Assembly: GCF_049680855.1 (NCBI RefSeq)
Contig: NZ_JBMPGS010000003.1
Coordinates: forward strand, 248,001-312,000
Reading direction: 5' to 3'
DNA length: 64,000 bases
Origin: Salinimicrobium sp049680855
Lineage (GTDB): Bacteria; Bacteroidota; Bacteroidia; Flavobacteriales; Flavobacteriaceae
The position numbers and the translations under genes were made by a program. Each line of letters begins with the position of its first letter. The first letter of the stretch is position 1. Positions 8,322-16,753 of the stretch are shown here, in pieces. Below the pieces are notes generated by a model, which was given only the letters and a program-made list of their open reading frames with translations, searched no databases and was not told the DNA's origin.

Positions 8322-8504
8322 TTATTTTATTTCTTTATGAACCGTCATTTTCTTTAGGATAGGGTTGAATTTCTTCAACTCCATTCTATCTGGCGTGTTC
8401 TTTTTATTCTTAGTTGTAATATATCTTGATGTACCAGGTTTTCCAGAGGTCTTGTGCTCTGTACATTCTAAAATTACCTGAACTCTATTTCCTTTCTTTG
8501 CCAT
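8322..8504 (-). CDS. rpmG: 50S ribosomal protein L33
   Basis: 60 residues, a normal length. It begins MAKKGNRVQVILECTEHK and contains the conserved TSRYITTKNKKNTPDRMELKK segment typical of bL33. The zinc cysteines of some L33 forms are absent apart from one Cys, so this is the C-minus type. Second gene of the rpmB-rpmG-DUF4295 operon. Confidence 0.96.
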   Translation of the reverse strand: MAKKGNRVQVILECTEHKTSGKPGTSRYITTKNKKNTPDRMELKKFNPILKKMTVHKEIK

Positions 8505-8531
8505 TTTACCGCGTCTTTATTGTGAGGATAA

Positions 8532-8771
8532 TTACTTATTCAAAAATCCTTTTTCTCTTGCTTCTTTGATAACAGCAGAGATTCCTTTTTTATTGATGTT
8601 CTTGATTGCAGAAGTAGAAACTTTTAAAGTTATCCATCTATCTTCTTCAGGAATATAAAAACGTTTCTTCACCAAGTTGGCGTCAAATTTACGCTTTGTT
8701 TTGTTCATCGCGTGGGAAACATTGTTTCCTACCATCGCTTTTTTACCTGTAAGTTCACAAACTCTTGACAT
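8532..8771 (-). CDS. rpmB: 50S ribosomal protein L28
   Basis: 79 residues beginning MSRVCELTGKKAMVGNNVSHA, the bL28 signature, with the conserved TLKVSTSAIKNINKKG near the C-terminus. First gene of the operon, downstream of a good promoter at 8808-8839. Confidence 0.96.
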   Translation of the reverse strand: MSRVCELTGKKAMVGNNVSHAMNKTKRKFDANLVKKRFYIPEEDRWITLKVSTSAIKNINKKGISAVIKEAREKGFLNK

Positions 8772-8807
8772 TGCTCTATACTTTAACTCGTTATTTCAAA
8801 ACAGGCT

Positions 8808-8839
8808 GCAAATTAACGATTTTTTTACCTAATTGCCAA
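8808..8839 (-). promoter_or_regulatory. Promoter for rpmB-rpmG-DUF4295
   Basis: Minus-strand TTG at 8837-8839, about 20 bases, then TTAATTTGC at 8808-8816. This fits the Bacteroidota -33/-7 pattern with one mismatch in the -7 box. Confidence 0.55.
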
Positions 8840-9178
8840 CAGTCTGGATAAAATATTTTTTCCTGCAGCACATTTTTTTGTTTGCAGCGGCTGCCCTTGT
8901 GTTTTAAAGCTTTTTCTAAAGCCCCACTTCTTTAAACTTGCCTTTTTTTGAAATGTGGAAATTAATATTGTTCTTTCTTTCTTCTGAAAAAGAGCAGGTT
9001 TCCTAAAATGAGTAGAGAAAAAGAATCCCTTCGCCTGAAAAAGAGCACTTTTTTGTTTCGCTTTAGGCTGTTGGCTGTAGGCTTTACGCTGTAAGCCATA
9101 AGCTTGTCTTGTTTCTTGTTTCTTTCAGCGAAGCGGTCTTAATTTCCTGTTTATTGTTTATTGCTAATTGTTTATTGT
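8840..9178. other. Non-coding gap between rpmB and cinA, with short repeats
   Basis: About 340 bases without a supported ORF. It holds pyrimidine-rich sequence, an imperfect GGCTGTAGGCTTTACGCTGTAAGC-like run near 9067-9093 (direct and inverted units), and the ATTGTTTA repeat array from 9137 into the end of cinA. Confidence 0.6.
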
Positions 9179-9195
9179 TTACTGTTCATTGTTTG
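9137..9195. repeat. ATTGTTTA/ACTGTTCA repeat array overlapping the cinA 3' end
   Basis: Units such as TTTATTG, TTGCTAATTG and ACTGTTCATTG repeat here, as at 1390-1507. The last five codons of cinA (SNNEQ) and its stop fall inside the array, so it has shaped the protein's C-terminus. Confidence 0.65.
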
Positions 9196-10438
9196 AAGTA
9201 ATCTCCCGCAGGATCATCTCAAAAGCCTTGTAAACAGCATCTTTGACTACCTGGTCTCTCTGGTTTCCAAAAAGGAACTTTTTAGAAAAGACTTTTTCCG
9301 GAGTGGCGAGGCCAACATAAACCGTTCCCACTTCAGCATCACTGTCCCCCTTTGTTGGGCCTGCATTTCCGGTAGTAGAAAGAGCGTAATCTGTCTTAAA
9401 CATCTCCCGTGCATTTTTTGCCATAGCTTCGGCTACCTCAGCACTTACCACACTATATTTTTCAATTATTTCTTCGGGAATCTTCAATACTTCCTTTTTT
9501 GTTTGGGTGGCATAGGAAACAATTCCACCTTTAAAGCAGGAAGAAGCCCCGGGATGCGTGGTAAATTCTGCAGCAAGCGCACCACCGGTACAACTTTCGG
9601 CTGCAGAAAGGAATTTCTTTTCCGAGGTGAGTAATTTACTTATCTGTACAGCAATCTTTTCGTCTTCTTCCTGTTCATCTGCAATAATATCTCCAAGGAT
9701 ATCATAAAGCTTTTCGAATTCCTGCTCTACGGCAGACTTTAATTTTTCTTCATTCTCCCCTTTCGCCGAGAGCCGCAACCTTACCGTTCCAAGGTCTGGC
9801 AGGTAAGCAAATTTTAAAAAAGCCGGCAGTTCCTCTTCCCAGTCTGCCAGTTTATTGGCAATGGCACTTTCGCCCATTCCTTTGGTAAGAATGGTTTTAT
9901 GGTAGATGTAAGGACGCTTGAACTTCTCCTGCAGCTTTGGCACCACTTTTTTCTCCATGAGAGATTTCATTTCATGCGGCACGCCCGGCATGGCGACATA
10001 CACTTTCCCCTCTTTCTCCATCCACAGGCCTGGGGCTGTACCAAACTCGTTGAAAAGTACATGAGCTTTGGATGGCACCATCGCCTGTTCCCTGTTAAGG
10101 TCAGACATTGGTGTATTCTTCAACCTGGAAAAAAGATCCTCAATATGATCTAGAACTTCCTGGTCAAGTACGAGTTCGTCCTCGAAATATTCACAAAATG
10201 TGTATTTCGTAACATCGTCTTTGGTGGGTCCAAGTCCGCCGGTAATGAGCACAATATCTGCTCTTTGCGAGGCTTCTTTTAAAGCGGTAAGAATGTGTTC
10301 CCGGTCATCCTGGATCGAAGTGATTTGATACACCGAAATCCCAATCTCACTCAATTCTTTCGCCATAAAAGCAGAGTTGCTGTCCACAATCTGCCCTATG
10401 AGGATCTCATCCCCAATGGTTATGATCTCTGCATTCAT
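9179..10438 (-). CDS. cinA: CinA family protein (competence/damage-inducible, nicotinamide-nucleotide amidase)
   Basis: 419 residues, full length. The N-terminal MoaB/MogA-like COG1058 domain (about 1-170) shows GDEILIGQIVDSNSAFMAKE, TGGLGPTKDD and MPGVPHEM. The C-terminal CinA/PncC domain (about 260-410) shows AESCTGGALAAEFT, SYATQTKKEVL and TGNAGPTKGDSDAEVGTVYV. Two-domain CinA proteins hydrolyse ADP-ribose and deamidate NMN in NAD repair. The start overlaps the preceding Hpt gene stop by one base, implying translational coupling. Last gene of a four-gene operon. Confidence 0.93.
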   Translation of the reverse strand: MNAEIITIGDEILIGQIVDSNSAFMAKELSEIGISVYQITSIQDDREHILTALKEASQRADIVLITGGLGPTKDDVTKYTFCEYFEDELVLDQEVLDHIEDLFSRLKNTPMSDLNREQAMVPSKAHVLFNEFGTAPGLWMEKEGKVYVAMPGVPHEMKSLMEKKVVPKLQEKFKRPYIYHKTILTKGMGESAIANKLADWEEELPAFLKFAYLPDLGTVRLRLSAKGENEEKLKSAVEQEFEKLYDILGDIIADEQEEDEKIAVQISKLLTSEKKFLSAAESCTGGALAAEFTTHPGASSCFKGGIVSYATQTKKEVLKIPEEIIEKYSVVSAEVAEAMAKNAREMFKTDYALSTTGNAGPTKGDSDAEVGTVYVGLATPEKVFSKKFLFGNQRDQVVKDAVYKAFEMILREITSNNEQ

Positions 10439-10776
10439 TACAGCTCAAAATCTTTCTTTAATTCACTCTCTGCAGCACGTACTTTATTAGAAATAATTCC
10501 TGCTGCTTCCTCCACTTCTGCCTTAGCTGTTCCAGATTTTGACCATTCTTCAATGACCTTGATCTGCGGCATTAACTCCAGTCCAAACATTTGAAGGTTG
10601 GGTTTCATTTTATGCGCATACTGGTAAGCCATCCCGGCATTGTCTGCCGCCACAGCCTCATTCATAGCCTCCAGGTCTGGCGGGATTTCTTCTATAAATG
10701 TTTGTACCACGACTTTAAGAAAGTCCTGGTCACCGCCAGCCATTTCTTCTACGCTTTCTAAGTTGTAAGTGCTCAT
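10438..10776 (-). CDS. Hpt (histidine phosphotransfer) domain protein
   Basis: 112 residues, a stand-alone four-helix Hpt domain. The phosphorylatable histidine is His55 in QYAHKMKPNLQMFG, the usual H-K-x-K/R-x motif. Such proteins pass phosphate between hybrid sensor kinases and response regulators; a hybrid kinase is present at 28066-30261, but a link is only a guess. The gene is packed between the FAH gene (adjacent) and cinA (one-base overlap). Confidence 0.88.
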   Translation of the reverse strand: MSTYNLESVEEMAGGDQDFLKVVVQTFIEEIPPDLEAMNEAVAADNAGMAYQYAHKMKPNLQMFGLELMPQIKVIEEWSKSGTAKAEVEEAAGIISNKVRAAESELKKDFEL

Positions 10777-11391
10777 CTACTTTACGTGTATTGAAAAAAT
10801 TTCTTTGTCTTCTATAAATCCGGTAAGTTGATCGTCAATTGCGACAGCACCAACCCCCGCGGGCGTTCCCGTAAAAATGATATCGCCAATTTTCAATGTG
10901 AAAAAAGTTGAAATATAAGCGATCAATTCATCAATCTTCCACAACATGTGTGAAGTATTCCCTTCCTGCACTTTCTCACCGTTCCTTTCCAGTGAAAAAG
11001 GAATATTATTAACATCCTGAAAAATGTCTTTCTTAAGCCATTTTTCGCCAATGACTGCCGCCCCGTCAAAAGATTTTGCTTTTTCCCAGGGCAATCCTTT
11101 TTCCTTTAATTTCTTCTGAAGGTCACGCGCCGTAAAATCTATCCCCAGCCCAATCTCTTCATAATATTTGTGCGCGAACTTTGGCTGAATGTGCTTTCCA
11201 ACCCGATTGATTCGCACCAGCAATTCTACTTCATAATGCACATCTTCGGAAAATGGCGGAATAAAAAACGGCTGTTTCTTAAGTAAAACTGAAGTATCTG
11301 GCTTTAGAAATATTACCGGATCTTCAGGTTTTTCATTCTCCAGTTCGGCTATATGCTCGGTGTAATTTCTGCCTATACAAATGATCTTCAT
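10777..11391 (-). CDS. Fumarylacetoacetate hydrolase (FAH) family protein
   Basis: 204 residues, the short single-domain form seen in FAHD1-like acylpyruvases and oxaloacetate decarboxylases. The metal-binding elements are HYEVELLVRI and GIDFTARDLQ, with the closing FTGTPAGVG loop. It starts MKIICIGRNYTEH, and GRNY..H is the typical lid motif. Cytoplasmic. The substrate cannot be read from sequence. It lies 15 bases after the exonuclease gene in the same operon. Confidence 0.9.
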   Translation of the reverse strand: MKIICIGRNYTEHIAELENEKPEDPVIFLKPDTSVLLKKQPFFIPPFSEDVHYEVELLVRINRVGKHIQPKFAHKYYEEIGLGIDFTARDLQKKLKEKGLPWEKAKSFDGAAVIGEKWLKKDIFQDVNNIPFSLERNGEKVQEGNTSHMLWKIDELIAYISTFFTLKIGDIIFTGTPAGVGAVAIDDQLTGFIEDKEIFSIHVK

Positions 11392-11406
11392 AGTCCCGAA
11401 GAGTTG

Positions 11407-12186
11407 TTATTTGAGTTTTGTATTTAGCTTTCTAAGTTTGATTGCCGTAAGCACCTTTTTGGTGTACAGCGGAAAATCTGAATTCTGAATCCAGCCAAAA
11501 TAGCCGGGCTCCTGCTCCAGGATCTCCTCCACACATTTACCTTTATGCTTTCCGAAGGAGAAGATCTCGCGACCACTTTTATCAAAAGAGATAAAACCTG
11601 CAAAATCTGCACAATTTTTTCGCGCACTGAATTCAGCTAAGAATTTGGTATCATTCTGAAGATCCTCAGAGTAGCGGTCCAATTGAGATTTTAAAACCTC
11701 ATAGGTGGCCATCGTATCAGCTTCGGCGCCATGAGCCCCTTCGAGTTCTTTTCCGCAGTAGAATTTATAGGCTGCAGAAAGCGTTCTCTGTTCCATTTTA
11801 TGAAAGATGGTCTGCACATCTACTGCCAGCATATTCTTCATATCAAAATCAACATCGGCCCTCAGCATTTCTTCTGCCAGTAATGGAATATCAAAACGGT
11901 TGGAATTATAACCCGCAAGATCACAACCTTTGATCATGTCATAAATTACCGATGACAATTGCTTAAAAGTAGGTTCATTGGCCACTTTTTCATTGGATAT
12001 CCCGTGAATGGCTATCACTTCTTTGGGAATATTCATTTCGGGATTTACCAGCCAGGTCTTACTTTCCCTGTTACCGTTTGGAAAAACTTTTAAAATAGAA
12101 ATTTCCACGATCCTGTCCTTTGCCACATTGGTCCCGGTGGTTTCGAGATCAAAAAAACAGATAGGTTTCTTGAGGTTTAACTCCAT
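11407..12186 (-). CDS. 3'-5' exonuclease, DnaQ-like (DEDDh)
   Basis: 259 residues. Exonuclease motif I is FFDLETTGTN (Asp13, Glu15), motif II includes YNSNRFDIPLL (Asp99) and motif III is HGAEADTMATYEV (His152, Asp157), which together define the DEDDh class. The C-terminal part (about 185-259) carries a small extra segment, FSFGKHKGKCVEEIL, found in bacterial DnaQ-like proteins with a DUF3820-type tail. It may proofread or degrade DNA or RNA ends. First gene of the operon that ends with cinA. Confidence 0.9.
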   Translation of the reverse strand: MELNLKKPICFFDLETTGTNVAKDRIVEISILKVFPNGNRESKTWLVNPEMNIPKEVIAIHGISNEKVANEPTFKQLSSVIYDMIKGCDLAGYNSNRFDIPLLAEEMLRADVDFDMKNMLAVDVQTIFHKMEQRTLSAAYKFYCGKELEGAHGAEADTMATYEVLKSQLDRYSEDLQNDTKFLAEFSARKNCADFAGFISFDKSGREIFSFGKHKGKCVEEILEQEPGYFGWIQNSDFPLYTKKVLTAIKLRKLNTKLK

Positions 12187-12284
12187 GAATTCTTAATCAT
12201 TTTTTGTAAAGATAGCATAATTTATGAGCTTCAGGTGCTCCACAATTTTGGGTCTTTATTTGGTATTTTGCTTCGGTCCTACAG

Positions 12285-12332
12285 TAAAAAATCAAAGCCA
12301 TAAATCCCCTTTTTGAAGATCTATGGCTTGAA
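12285..12332 (-). terminator. Terminator after the E2 gene
   Basis: An inverted repeat built on AAGCCATA/TATGGCTT, extended by flanking pairs. On the minus strand it is followed by TTTTTT. It lies 27 bases past the E2 stop. Confidence 0.7.
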
Positions 12333-12358
12333 ACGTTTTACTTAAACGCCGCTGTTAT

Positions 12359-13684
12359 TTACAGGTCCCTGTCTTTGTCAAAACTTTCAAGGTATTGCGC
12401 CACTCTTTGCACAAATTGTCCTCCTAAAGCGCCGTTCACCACGCGGTGATCGTAACTATGAGAAAGTATCATTTTATAGCGGATCCCAATGAAATCACCA
12501 TCAGGTGTTTCGATCACTGCCGGCACTTTTCTAATAGCACCAAGGGCAAGAATCGCTACCTGCGGCTGATTGATAATTGGGGTTCCCATGATACTTCCAA
12601 AAGTACCCACATTGGTTACCGTATAGGTTCCGCCCTGTATATCATCGGGCTTCAGCTTGTTGGCACGCGCTCTTGAAGCGAGATCGTTCACTGCTTTTGC
12701 CATCCCCACAAGGTTTAATTGATCGGCGTTTTTGATCACCGGGACAATAAGGTTGCCATCGGGTAAAGCGGCCGCCATTCCAAGGTTTATATTTTTTCTT
12801 TTAATGATCTTTTCACCATCAAATGAAATATTGATGAGTGGGAAATCTTTAATGGCCTTGGCAACAGCTTCCATAAAGATAGGTGTAAAAGTTAATTTTT
12901 CACCCTCCCGCTTCGCAAAAGCATCTTTGTGTTTCTTTCTCCAGTTCCAGATGTTGGTAACATCTACTTCAATAAAAGACTGTACGTGCGGTGAAGTTTG
13001 AACGCTTTCTACCATGTGATGGGCGATCATTTTCCCCATCCTGCTCATCTCAATGATCTCATCTTCCCCGCCAACACTAATAGTTTTCGGCGCTTTTGAC
13101 GCAGCCTGAGGCTGAGACGGCTGAACTGATTTTTGCGGTGCAGCCTGCTGCTTATCGGCCTGTGGCTGAGAAGTCCTGTTCTCAAGGTAGTCTAAAATGT
13201 CATTTTTGGTCACTCTTCCATCCTTGCCGCTTCCTTCTATTTTTTCAAGTTCATCAAAAGAAACTCCTTCTTCTTTCGCAATATTCTTTACCAGCGGAGA
13301 ATAGAACCTGCTGCTATCTGAAAAATCCTGGCTGGAAATTTCTTTTGCTTCAGTCACTCTTTTCTCTGCTTCCTCTACCGCTTCCTGCACTTCTTCTGAA
13401 GGAATTTCTTCGTCTAAAGCAGTTTCACGGGGCGCTTCATCACCTTCAGTTTCAATAATAGCAATAGTTTGGCCTACCTGTACTACATCATCTGCCTCAA
13501 AAAGCTTTTCCACCAAAACACCATCCACTTCACTGGGCACTTCACTGTCTACCTTATCTGTAGCGATCTCCAGTACCGGCTCGTCCGCTTCAATGGTTTC
13601 TCCAACTTCCTTTAACCAGTTTGTAATGGTTGCTTCCGCAACACTTTCCCCCATTTTGGGTAATTTAAGTTCAAATTTTGCCAT
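12359..13684 (-). CDS. 2-oxoacid dehydrogenase E2 (dihydrolipoyl acyltransferase)
   Basis: 441 residues in three parts: a lipoyl domain (1-80, lipoyl Lys44 in EIATDKVDSEVPS), an acidic linker, an E3/E1-binding domain (about 127-170, YSPLVKNIAKEEGVSF to GRVTKNDILDYL) and a Gln/Pro-rich hinge before the catalytic domain (215-441). The single lipoyl domain with EVPS fits branched-chain or broad-specificity E2s. The active-site motif reads DHRVVNGA: catalytic His413 is present, but the usual aspartate is Asn417. No E1 or E3 genes are adjacent. Which oxoacid is used cannot be fixed from this sequence. Confidence 0.92.
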   Translation of the reverse strand: MAKFELKLPKMGESVAEATITNWLKEVGETIEADEPVLEIATDKVDSEVPSEVDGVLVEKLFEADDVVQVGQTIAIIETEGDEAPRETALDEEIPSEEVQEAVEEAEKRVTEAKEISSQDFSDSSRFYSPLVKNIAKEEGVSFDELEKIEGSGKDGRVTKNDILDYLENRTSQPQADKQQAAPQKSVQPSQPQAASKAPKTISVGGEDEIIEMSRMGKMIAHHMVESVQTSPHVQSFIEVDVTNIWNWRKKHKDAFAKREGEKLTFTPIFMEAVAKAIKDFPLINISFDGEKIIKRKNINLGMAAALPDGNLIVPVIKNADQLNLVGMAKAVNDLASRARANKLKPDDIQGGTYTVTNVGTFGSIMGTPIINQPQVAILALGAIRKVPAVIETPDGDFIGIRYKMILSHSYDHRVVNGALGGQFVQRVAQYLESFDKDRDL

Positions 13685-13934
13685 ATTCTTATCTAGAAGG
13701 TCTTATATTATGTCTTGACTGCGAATTTACTAAAAATTCGGCTCTTTGAGTAAAAAATGTTCATTGCGCACTTTCAGCGGTGCTTTTCTATTTTGCTCCA
13801 GTTGTTTTTCCGAAGCTTCGTAAAATTACAATTTCACCGCTTCAATCTAAAAGTATTAGCAATTTTTTTGGAACCGCGCCTCTCCAAAATTCCTGTCGAA
13901 AAGCACATTTTTAGAACTTCTGCAAAATTAAAGA
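13685..13934. other. Non-coding gap between recR and the E2 gene
   Basis: 250 bases with no supported ORF. A minus-strand TAAATTCGC box at 13721-13729 may be the E2 -7 element; the same variant box lies before the gene at 37441. Otherwise nothing recognised. Confidence 0.45.
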
Positions 13935-14552
13935 TCAGTTTTTTAGTGAATTCTCAAAAGGAATCCTGTTGGTGATACTTCTCCCCAGGGTCACCTCATC
14001 TGCATACTCAAGCTCATCACCTACTGCAATTCCGCGGGCAATTGTGCTGGTTTTTATACCCGTTCCTTCAAGCTGCTTAAAAATATAGAAATTTGTGGTA
14101 TCTCCTTCCAAAGTACTACTCAGTGCAAAGATAATTTCTTGAATTTCGCCGGCTTTCGCTTTTTCCACCAGCGCCCTTATAGTAAGCTGCGAAGGTCCAA
14201 TTCCATCCATCGGACTGATTTTTCCGCCTAACACGTGATACAAACCTCTGTACTGGCTCGTATTTTCAATGGCCATCACATCGCGAATGTCCTCCACCAC
14301 GCATACAATTTCACTTTGCCGGTTAGGATTGGCACAGATCTCACATAATTCGGTATCGCTTATGTTATGGCAATTTTTACAGAATTTCACTTCGGTCTTG
14401 AGATCTACCAAAGATTGGGACAAAGCCACCGTCTGCGACTCTGGCTGCTTCAAAAGATGCAACACCAGGCGTAAAGCTGTTCGCTTTCCAATTCCGGGGA
14501 GCTGAGACATTTCATTCACCGCCTGTTCCAATAATTTTGACGAAAAATCCAT
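13935..14552 (-). CDS. recR: Recombination protein RecR
   Basis: 205 residues. The helix-hairpin-helix (SQLPGIGKRTALRLV), the four-cysteine zinc finger (CKNCHNISDTELCEIC) and the Toprim domain (VVEDIRDVMAIENT, then YHVLGG) appear in RecR order. RecR acts with RecO and RecF to load RecA at gaps. The start MDFSSKLLEQAV at 14552 matches the family N-terminus. A -7 box ends only four bases before it, which argues against the longer reading to 14567. Confidence 0.96.
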   Translation of the reverse strand: MDFSSKLLEQAVNEMSQLPGIGKRTALRLVLHLLKQPESQTVALSQSLVDLKTEVKFCKNCHNISDTELCEICANPNRQSEIVCVVEDIRDVMAIENTSQYRGLYHVLGGKISPMDGIGPSQLTIRALVEKAKAGEIQEIIFALSSTLEGDTTNFYIFKQLEGTGIKTSTIARGIAVGDELEYADEVTLGRSITNRIPFENSLKN

Positions 14553-14555
14553 GCT

Positions 14556-14564
14556 GCAAAAGTA
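14556..14564 (-). promoter_or_regulatory. -7 box abutting the recR start
   Basis: Minus strand TACTTTTGC, an exact TAnnTTTG match, followed by AGC and then the recR ATG. Transcription should begin at or next to the start codon, giving a leaderless mRNA. A possible TTG lies 22 bases upstream. Confidence 0.55.
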
Positions 14565-14656
14565 CAATTATTCAAGAGAGAAGTTTCAACAAATTTTATA
14601 GTTTAGCAGACACTAATCCGAAGCAACCAATTGCTCCGACTTCAATTCAATCCTGA

Positions 14657-16114
14657 ATGGAACCTTTAACGATCCTGCTCCTTATAGCCGCTTATTTTGG
14701 TGTACTACTTCTCATTTCCTACTTCACCGGTAAGAATGCCAGTAACGAAACTTTTTTCAAGGCCAATAAAGAATCGCCATGGTACATCGTAGCTTTTGGA
14801 ATGGTGGGAGCCTCTCTTTCCGGAGTTACATTTATTTCCGTACCGGGCTGGGTAAGAGATTCGCAGTTCAGTTATATGCAGGTGGTTCTGGGATATCTTG
14901 CAGGTTATCTTGTGATCACCTTCATTCTGCTCCCCATCTATTACAGGCTTAACGTGACCTCCATCTATCAATACCTGCAGCAGCGCTTTGGAAATGTAAG
15001 TTATCGTACGGGAGCTTTCTTTTTCTTTATTTCCCGGGTTTTGGGAGCTTCTTTCCGGCTTTTCCTGGTGGCAACTGTGCTTCAGTACTTCGTATTTGAC
15101 GCCTGGAATGTACCGTTCTTTGTAACCGTTACTCTTTCCATATTATTAATTTGGCTCTACACGGCTCGAGCCGGAATTAAAACCATTGTCTGGACAGATA
15201 CGCTTCAAACCCTTTTCATGCTAGGCTCTGTAGCTGTGGCAATTTATTTTGTTTCCGAAGAACTAAACTGGGAATTTGCAGATCTCTTTACTGCTCCCAG
15301 ACTGGAGCCTTACACAAAAACTTTCTTTTTCGACAGTGTCCTTGACAGAAATTACTTCTGGAAAGCCTTTTTTGGAGGGATGTTCATCACCATTTGTATG
15401 ACAGGCCTTGACCAGGACATGATGCAGAAAAACCTCACCTGTAAGAACCTGAAGGACGCGCAAAAGAACATGCTCTCTTATAGCTTTGTTTTCATCCCTG
15501 TCAACCTGCTATTCCTCTTCCTTGGAGCTTTACTTTTTATTTACGCCGGAGAAAACAATATTGCAGTTCCCATTATGGATGGAAGTGCAAAGACCGATCT
15601 ACTCTTCCCGGAAATTGCCCTTAGCGGAAGTATGGGAATGGCACTGCCGGTAATTTTTATCCTGGGGCTTATTGCCGCCGCCTATTCCAGTGCAGACAGT
15701 GCCCTCACCTCCCTCACCACCAGCTTTTGTGTTGATTTCCTCAATATCGAAAAAAGGGAATTGGCAAACCAGAAGAACCTGCGCCAGCGGGTTCACGTGG
15801 GCGTAAGCGTGCTTTTGATCGCTGTAATTATTGCTTTTAAATACCTGCTCGACAGCAACGTAATTGACCTGCTGCTCACAGCTGCAACTTACACTTACGG
15901 ACCATTGTTAGGACTATTCGCCTTCGGAATTTTCACAAAGATGCAAATCAAGGATCGCTGGGTGTGGCTGGTTGCCATTCTTTCGGTCATCATCACCTTT
16001 ACCATTGGAAATTTACCTCCGGAATTTTTAGGAGGTTATGTGTTTAATTATGAACTCCTTATTCTTAACGGAGCTTTTACTTTCCTGGGATTAATATTGA
16101 TTCGTAGAAAGTAG
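14657..16114 (+). CDS. Sodium:solute symporter (SSS family)
   Basis: 485 residues with about 13 transmembrane segments. It begins MEPLTILLLIAAYFGVLLLISYFTGKNAS, followed by the FFKANKESPWYIVAFGMVGASLSGVTF segment typical of SSF transporters (sodium site region GASLSG), and later TGLDQDMMQKNL and AAAYSSADSALTSLTTSF. It imports a small solute with sodium; the substrate is not predictable. Divergent from recR, and its last 24 bases overlap the oppositely oriented CoA-binding gene. Confidence 0.92.
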   Translation: MEPLTILLLIAAYFGVLLLISYFTGKNASNETFFKANKESPWYIVAFGMVGASLSGVTFISVPGWVRDSQFSYMQVVLGYLAGYLVITFILLPIYYRLNVTSIYQYLQQRFGNVSYRTGAFFFFISRVLGASFRLFLVATVLQYFVFDAWNVPFFVTVTLSILLIWLYTARAGIKTIVWTDTLQTLFMLGSVAVAIYFVSEELNWEFADLFTAPRLEPYTKTFFFDSVLDRNYFWKAFFGGMFITICMTGLDQDMMQKNLTCKNLKDAQKNMLSYSFVFIPVNLLFLFLGALLFIYAGENNIAVPIMDGSAKTDLLFPEIALSGSMGMALPVIFILGLIAAAYSSADSALTSLTTSFCVDFLNIEKRELANQKNLRQRVHVGVSVLLIAVIIAFKYLLDSNVIDLLLTAATYTYGPLLGLFAFGIFTKMQIKDRWVWLVAILSVIITFTIGNLPPEFLGGYVFNYELLILNGAFTFLGLILIRRK

Positions 16115-16456
16115 AACGAGGGTACACGCCACCTCTACTTCAATATTCTCACGTTGTAAAAGCCGGTAAAATTCTGGGTTTTCGGTGCCGGGATTGAAAA
16201 TAACCCTTTCGGGAGAAAGTGAGATGATGTAATCATAATATTGCTCCTGCCGGGGCGGCCCCAGGTATAAGGTTACCGTATCTACATCCTCGAACTGTTG
16301 AGGACCTTTATGTATTGGTACCCCGGCCACATTTCCTTCGCGAAGTCCTACTGCCACCACAGGTTGCTTATGAGAAACCAGCCGGTTTATTGCAATGTTT
16401 GAATATCTGGAGGGATTCTCTGAGGCTCCAAGTACCAAAGTTTTTTTCTTCTTCAT
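16091..16456 (-). CDS. CoA-binding (Rossmann) domain protein
   Basis: 121 residues of the CoA_binding_2/YccU family. The N-terminal nucleotide loop is LVLGASENPSRYSNIAIN and the conserved end is VIFNPGTENPEF. Members bind CoA but have no assigned reaction. The C-terminus is encoded antisense to the last eight codons of the symporter, so the two transcripts must overlap tail to tail. Confidence 0.87.
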   Translation of the reverse strand: MKKKKTLVLGASENPSRYSNIAINRLVSHKQPVVAVGLREGNVAGVPIHKGPQQFEDVDTVTLYLGPPRQEQYYDYIISLSPERVIFNPGTENPEFYRLLQRENIEVEVACTLVLLSTNQY

Positions 16457-16753
16457 TTTTCTTTTTTCTATAAGTGTAACAAAACTAAAAATTGATGGTC
16501 ATTAAAATAAGAAATATTTCCCGCATTGTGGCTTTTTACGTTCATTGATGGTTAGTGTCTAAAAGGTCATAATGCCGGCCCACATGAAAAATGTGGGCCT
16601 TTTTTATAGAATTTTTTGAGGTTTCCCTGTAACAATGGCGATTCTGTTCCGTCTTTATAGCATAAGACCTTTTTAATATGGAAAGCTTTTGCATTTGAGT
16701 TATGTATTACAAGGTATTATGCAATAAAAAGCGAGCATCAAATCAATCAAAAA
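16457..16753. other. Intergenic region before the TonB receptor
   Basis: 297 bases, no supported CDS. It contains an isolated strong terminator (16577-16605) and should hold the divergent promoters of the CoA-binding gene and the receptor; neither could be placed. Confidence 0.5.
16577..16605 (+). terminator. Isolated intrinsic terminator
   Basis: A perfect nine-pair GC-rich stem (16577-16585 with 16591-16599), five-base loop and six T. It points rightward, yet the last plus-strand gene ended 460 bases earlier, so it may end a small RNA, a long 3' UTR or an attenuated leader of the receptor gene. Confidence 0.8.
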
